Shown here in pieces: positions 24,845 through 28,255 of a stretch of 28,255 nt of DNA. The DNA comes from CAYLRF01 sp964385995 (GTDB lineage Bacteria; Bacillota; Clostridia; Lachnospirales; Lachnospiraceae). The stretch lies in NCBI GenBank assembly GCA_964385995.1, contig CAYLRF010000018.1, forward strand, positions 1 to 28,255. The letters run 5' to 3'. Made by a program: the position numbers and the translations under genes. The notes below the pieces were generated by a model. The model did no database searches, was not told the DNA's origin, and saw nothing but the letters and a program-made list of their open reading frames with translations. Position 1 is the first letter of the stretch. Every line of letters starts with the position of its first letter.

Positions 24845-27422
24845 ATGAAGAAGTTGTCGAAGCGTTTGATAAGCAGTTTTATCGTATTGGCGCTTGTCGT
24901 AGCCATGCTGCCGATGTCGGCGTTGGGAGGAACCGAATTAAACAGTGTGACGCTGGATTTAACAGCGTGTTCTGAGGTGAAAATAGTGCCGGTAGGCGCT
25001 ACGACTGACTGGACGTCTGGTTTTGGACGAACGTATAGAAATTTAGGATGGACTGTGGTAGACACTGCAACAGAGAACAAATACAAGTTTACAAGTAATG
25101 AAATTGAAGATGTTGCTCGAACGATACCGTTTCGTGTCTCGAAGGACAGTCTGAATGGTCAACAGCTTAATTTTGCCATACAAGATGTGCCGGCAGGGAC
25201 GACAGACGTAGAGATTACTTCCGTAGACGAAACATATTTTCGATATGACTTGACGATAGACAACGTTTATAGTCCTAGCGATATAACGGTCAATGTTACA
25301 TTAGCCGCGGCTCCCCATACGGTTACCATGCCCGCGTCAAGCGGTAACGGGTACCTAGGTTGGCAAGGATTGGAGCCGGATAATTCTCTTCAGCCGGGAG
25401 AGAATAAGATAGATGCGTCAAAATCATCGATAAACTTTTCCGTCACTGTATCTGATGCCGGTTACCGTCCACGCGCCAGATACCTGGCGGATTCCGGATT
25501 AAGCGATTGGGTGGATGGCGTTAAGGATGATACTCAATCATCCGGGCTGGTTTACAAATTCGAGAACTTTACTGTAACGGACGGCTGTTCCGTAATCATC
25601 GAGGGCATGGCGCCGCGCACCGTTACCGTGAACACCGATACAGGATATACGGCGGCGCCACGGGTTGCAAAGGCCGCGTACAACGAGTCATTCAGTGTGG
25701 AGATTACTGCCGCGGAAGGCTACAAAAAGCCTGAAGTGGAAGCCGTCGGATCGTCAGGAGGATCTTTAACCGATGGTCAGGCAAATGACGGTGGTGGCAA
25801 AAAATATACGTACACCATCGATAATGTCACTGAAGATACCATACTCTCCATACATGGCGGGAAAGCAACTTATACGATAAACACAGAAAATATTACGGGT
25901 GAAGGTTTTACTTTTGACGGTCATGGTGTAACGAGTGTTGAACACGGCGCGAGCTATACGTTTGATGTCATTCCAAAGGTGGGTTATAACGATCCCACGG
26001 TAACCGTAAATATGCAGGACAGAGGCAGTGTCACGCCCTCTCAAAACGGCACCGCCTACACCGTGAACAATGTAACGGGAAATCTGACCATAACTGTCAC
26101 AGGCGCGGGTGAGACGACATACACNNNNNNNNNNNNNNNNNNNNNNNNNNNNNNNNNNNNNNNNNNNNNNNNNNNNNNNNNNNNNNNNNNNNNNNNNNNN
26201 NNNNNNNNNNNNNNNNNNNNNNNNTGCGAAAGCCGGTTACAAAGTGCCGACTGTGAAATACAGCATGGGCGAGGTATCGGAGCGAACTATTACAGGTGCG
26301 GCCGGGACGTACAGTATCACGCCTGTAACCGGTGATGTCACGATCAAAGTTGAAGGCGCCGCTCTGACATTAAACATTACCGATGAAACTGATAATGATA
26401 CGAAGAATAATTACGACTTAGCTCAAACAGGTTCGCTTACCGATATACGTTACAATTCAAACATGACCATTACGATAACGCCTCATATAGGGTACAGGGT
26501 CGTAAGTCTCGGAGTGAAAGCGAAGGCTGATGGTAACGGGGCTTATGCTCCGGTAGCGGCTGTCGGTCCGACCGATCCGGAGTCCGGCGCATGCGGATTT
26601 ACCATTTCAGGCATAACCGAGGATATGGATATAAGAGTCACCCTCGCGAAAGTAACCTACACCGTGCACGTAAAGAACAGCAGAGCCAAAGATGTAACGC
26701 TTACGTTTAATGTAGATAGTAAGGATGGCGGCTATTCTACGTTACAAAGACAGGAGTATTCCGGCTCCTACGGCACGTATAATACCGAGGAGGGTGTCAT
26801 TACACTTAATAATTCGAGTGGTGACTTACCTACGCAAAACAGCGAGCAGAATCAATATTACACATTTGACGGTTGGTATTACACCGATGAAGCGGATAGG
26901 AAGCTTGAGAGCAACCTATTGGAGCTTAAACACGAAGATCGCGAGATATATCTGACCGTCAAGTGGACCGTGAAGTGGTCCGACGTATTTACACCGGGTG
27001 TTGAATCCACGGGATCGACATCACAAGCCGGCAGCGGAAAGATAAACTGGTATGTCAGAAGTCTTTTCAGCAAAGCAGCGGGCATTCCCGAGTTAAAGAA
27101 TGCTAGTATTGTGGCATGCGGAATTTTGTATGCGGGAAGCGAGATAGATGGCAAAAACTTCGCAAATGACATTAAAGGCATGGCTCAGAGCGCGGCCGCA
27201 TATGAAGAAATTCATTTGCGTGAAATCAGAAATAAAGTGTTTGTGGCAGGGTTTATAGGCATGGACACGCCTTGTACAGAAGATCCGCAAAAATGGTGGC
27301 GCGGTGTCACAGATATACCGCAGGGCAGTACGCGCCACGCGATGGGCTGGGTCGTGGTGAAGGTCGACGGTGAATATATGGTGCTTTTCAGTGATGACAT
27401 TCAAATGGAAGAACAGTCTTGA
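24845..27422 (+). CDS. Large secreted repeat protein, surface module 2 (interrupted by scaffold gap)
   Basis: Paralogue-like partner of the module 1 protein. It has a signal peptide (MKKLSKRLISSFIVLALVVA..., likely cut near ALGG) and beta-rich repeats with YTV-x-NVTG-x-[LV]-T-I-x-V ends. An F-x-GW block (YYTFDGWYY, about 26863-26889) and a C-terminal domain with CGILYAGSEI correspond to the same parts of module 1. The 100-N gap falls inside a repeat. The left side reads in frame from 24845 and the right side in frame from 26226; the frames disagree only because the gap length is arbitrary. I treat it as one gene whose missing piece must be a multiple of three. The ATG at 24845 has GAAGGAG (24829-24835) nine bases upstream; the ATG at 24836 touches that site. 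No wall anchor seen. Confidence 0.78.
26125..26224. other. Scaffold gap of 100 N inside the module 2 gene
   Basis: Exactly 100 N. Unlike the first gap, the flanks do not overlap. The missing part is about one third of a repeat domain if the neighbouring repeats are a guide, so roughly 90-100 bases. Repeats in the gene probably broke the assembly. Confidence 0.95.
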
Positions 27423-27442
27423 CAGAGAAAATCAAGAAAGCT

Positions 27443-27838
27443 GCATTGGCGGAAGGAAAAAGATAAATCAGTCGCGTACCGAAGGGAAATCGGGGCAAAA
27501 AATCTCGTCGGAAGGAAATCGGGAAAATCAGACTTGCCGGATGGAACTAGAGACAACGATCCGTCGGATGAAACCCGAGAAAACGATCCGTCGGAAGAAA
27601 CTCGAGAAAACAGCTTCGTTGAAGGAAAATCGGGAAAGACAGACTTGCCGGAAGGAAATCGGGAAAATCAGACTTGCCGGATGGAACTAGAGACAACGAT
27701 CCGTCGGATGAAACCCGAGAAAACGATCCGTCGGAAGAAACTCGAGAAAACAGCTTCGTTGAAGGAAAATCGGGAAAGACAGACTTGCCGGAAGGAAATC
27801 TAGAAAACAGTTTTGTCGGAAGGAGAAAAGAGAAAATG
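27443..27838 (+). repeat. Tandem array of ~28-bp ribosome-binding-site-like units
   Basis: Fourteen adjacent units of 27-31 bp, with no spacers. Typical unit: TCGGAAGGAAA then CGGGAAAACA. Unit starts are 27443, 27471, 27502, 27531, 27559, 27586, 27613, 27642, 27671, 27699, 27726, 27753, 27782 and 27810. A higher-order copy of five units (140 bp) makes 27509-27660 identical to 27649-27800. The last unit contains the AAGGAG and ATG of the following peptide gene. As 140 is not a multiple of three, all plus-strand frames stay largely open without being real genes. It fills the 413-bp gap after the surface gene. Confidence 0.9.
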
Positions 27839-28000
27839 AAACAGAAATACAGTTTACCGCGTATGGAGATAGAGTTGCTGGAAGAAGATCAGATCACTAA
27901 CACAGGTGACGTGGTGGTACCGAGTGGAACCGATCCCGATCCGCTTTCCATTGATCCGCAGGAAAGTTTAGATCCCGCGGGAGCCGAGCTGCCGTATTAA
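27836..28000 (+). CDS. Short acidic peptide, surface module 2
   Basis: A 54-residue peptide, MKQKYSLPRMEIELLEEDQ, then TNTGDVVVPSGTDPDP and a Pro/Asp/Glu-rich end AGAELPY. It has no signal peptide. It shares with the module 1 peptide the YS-x3-[LM]-EIE-x-L-x-E-[ED] block and the TN...G[ED]V...PSG run, so the two are likely homologous. I recall similar short clostridial proteins (K-Y-x-x-P-x-M-E-I..., then a T-x-G stretch) but know no function for them. The ATG at 27836 has GGAAGGAG (27817-27824). The frame is open further up through the repeat array to a TTG at 27674, so an N-terminally extended form is conceivable but less likely. Confidence 0.65.
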   Translation: MKQKYSLPRMEIELLEEDQITNTGDVVVPSGTDPDPLSIDPQESLDPAGAELPY

Positions 28001-28177
28001 GCGGTGAAGAGTAACGATATCAGGTGACGAGCAGTCTGGCGACCGTCCCGGTGATGATAGGATTCATGCTTAGGATTCGCGCCTGGGATTCATGTGAGGA
28101 GCGGTCGGCAGTCGCCGATGATGTTCGTCTCTATCGGCAGAACGGTCAAGTGATGAACCGTAGATGTCAAACTTCAC

Positions 28178-28216
28178 GCCTCGAAGCTGTTTTCGCAGTT
28201 TCGAGGCGCTTTTATT
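28178..28216 (+). terminator. Rho-independent terminator of surface module 2
   Basis: GCCTCGAA (28178-28185) pairs with TTCGAGGC (28200-28207), with an inner CTG/CAG, followed by a T-rich tract on the plus strand. The 177 bases between the peptide stop and this stem hold no gene, only a small repeat of GGATTCATG near 28061 and 28088. Confidence 0.75.
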
Positions 28217-28255
28217 TTATGACTGCAGAGCGACGATCTCGGATTTGGCAAGCCC
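28217..28255 (-). CDS. Possible C-terminus of a convergent gene
   Basis: The last 39 bases read on the minus strand as LAKSEIVALQS and stop (TAA at 28219-28217), running off the window. The codons look plausible and a terminator lies just beyond, but 12 codons cannot be identified. Low confidence. Confidence 0.25.
   Translation of the reverse strand, partial: GLAKSEIVALQS

Noticed and set aside
24763..24975. 70-codon ORF starting MPSDAHFG upstream of and overlapping the module 2 gene
   Set aside because: It has a nearby AGGAG, but overlaps the signal-peptide coding region of the surface gene in another frame and resembles nothing; probably chance.
27534..27803. 89-codon ORF within the tandem array
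   Set aside because: Several frames are open because the repeat lacks stop codons; the 140-bp period changes frame at each copy and no frame has a distinct ribosome binding site and protein character.
27443..27838. CRISPR array
   Set aside because: Unit length (~28 bp) fits a CRISPR repeat, but the units lie directly next to each other with no unique spacers, are themselves variable, and there are no cas genes in the window.
1..28255. tRNA, rRNA or riboswitch genes
   Set aside because: I looked for T-loop (GGTTCGA-type) motifs, cloverleaf-like stems and common riboswitch cores and saw no convincing case; covariance-model tools were not available.

Overview
The window looks like part of an uncultured Firmicutes genome, most likely Lachnospiraceae or a close clostridial relative. 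The evidence is the close match of RpoC, EF-G and EF-Tu to that family as I remember it, the gdpP-rplI-dnaB order, Gram-positive ribosome binding sites (AAGGAGG), and two 100-N scaffold gaps typical of a metagenome assembly. The first ~20.8 kb is GC-rich chromosomal backbone. From about 20.9 kb to the end the sequence is visibly more AT-rich and carries accessory genes.

Layout. (1) 1-8643: the end of rpoC, then the str operon rpsL-rpsG-fusA-tuf. Good promoters lie before rpsL and tuf, and a terminator lies after tuf. (2) 8644-12361, minus strand: a ferrous-iron uptake operon feoA-feoA-feoB plus a FeoB-associated Cys-rich membrane peptide. Three copies of a GTTAG-N6-CTAAC palindrome sit there, two at the promoter and one before feoB. 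(3) 12396-18968, plus strand: sugar nucleotidyltransferase, galE, gdpP (cyclic-di-AMP phosphodiesterase), rplI and dnaB. (4) 19240-20592, minus strand: an orphan sugar-type substrate-binding lipoprotein. (5) 20899-28000: two parallel modules. Each has a sigma-A-type promoter whose spacer is a poly-G run (9 G and 12 G), then a large secreted repeat protein, then a short acidic peptide. The two peptides share a motif. Between the modules lies the remnant of an AlbA-type ATP-binding regulator gene.

Two things stand out. First, the paired surface-protein/peptide modules with homopolymeric G tracts between -35 and -10 look like a phase-variable system in which tract length sets promoter spacing. 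Second, short tandem duplications recur throughout the window: degenerate 'echoes' of gene 3' ends (gdpP, the FeoB-associated gene), of ribosome-binding regions (dnaB, the lipoprotein, the second peptide) and inside a coding sequence (the nucleotidyltransferase). Three conserved proteins (FeoB, the nucleotidyltransferase and the lipoprotein) also carry low-complexity Ala/Ser/Thr/Gly-rich insertions. I infer that this lineage is prone to local segment duplication.

Limits: functions rest on recognised motifs and remembered family features; no database search was run. Both N gaps have arbitrary lengths.
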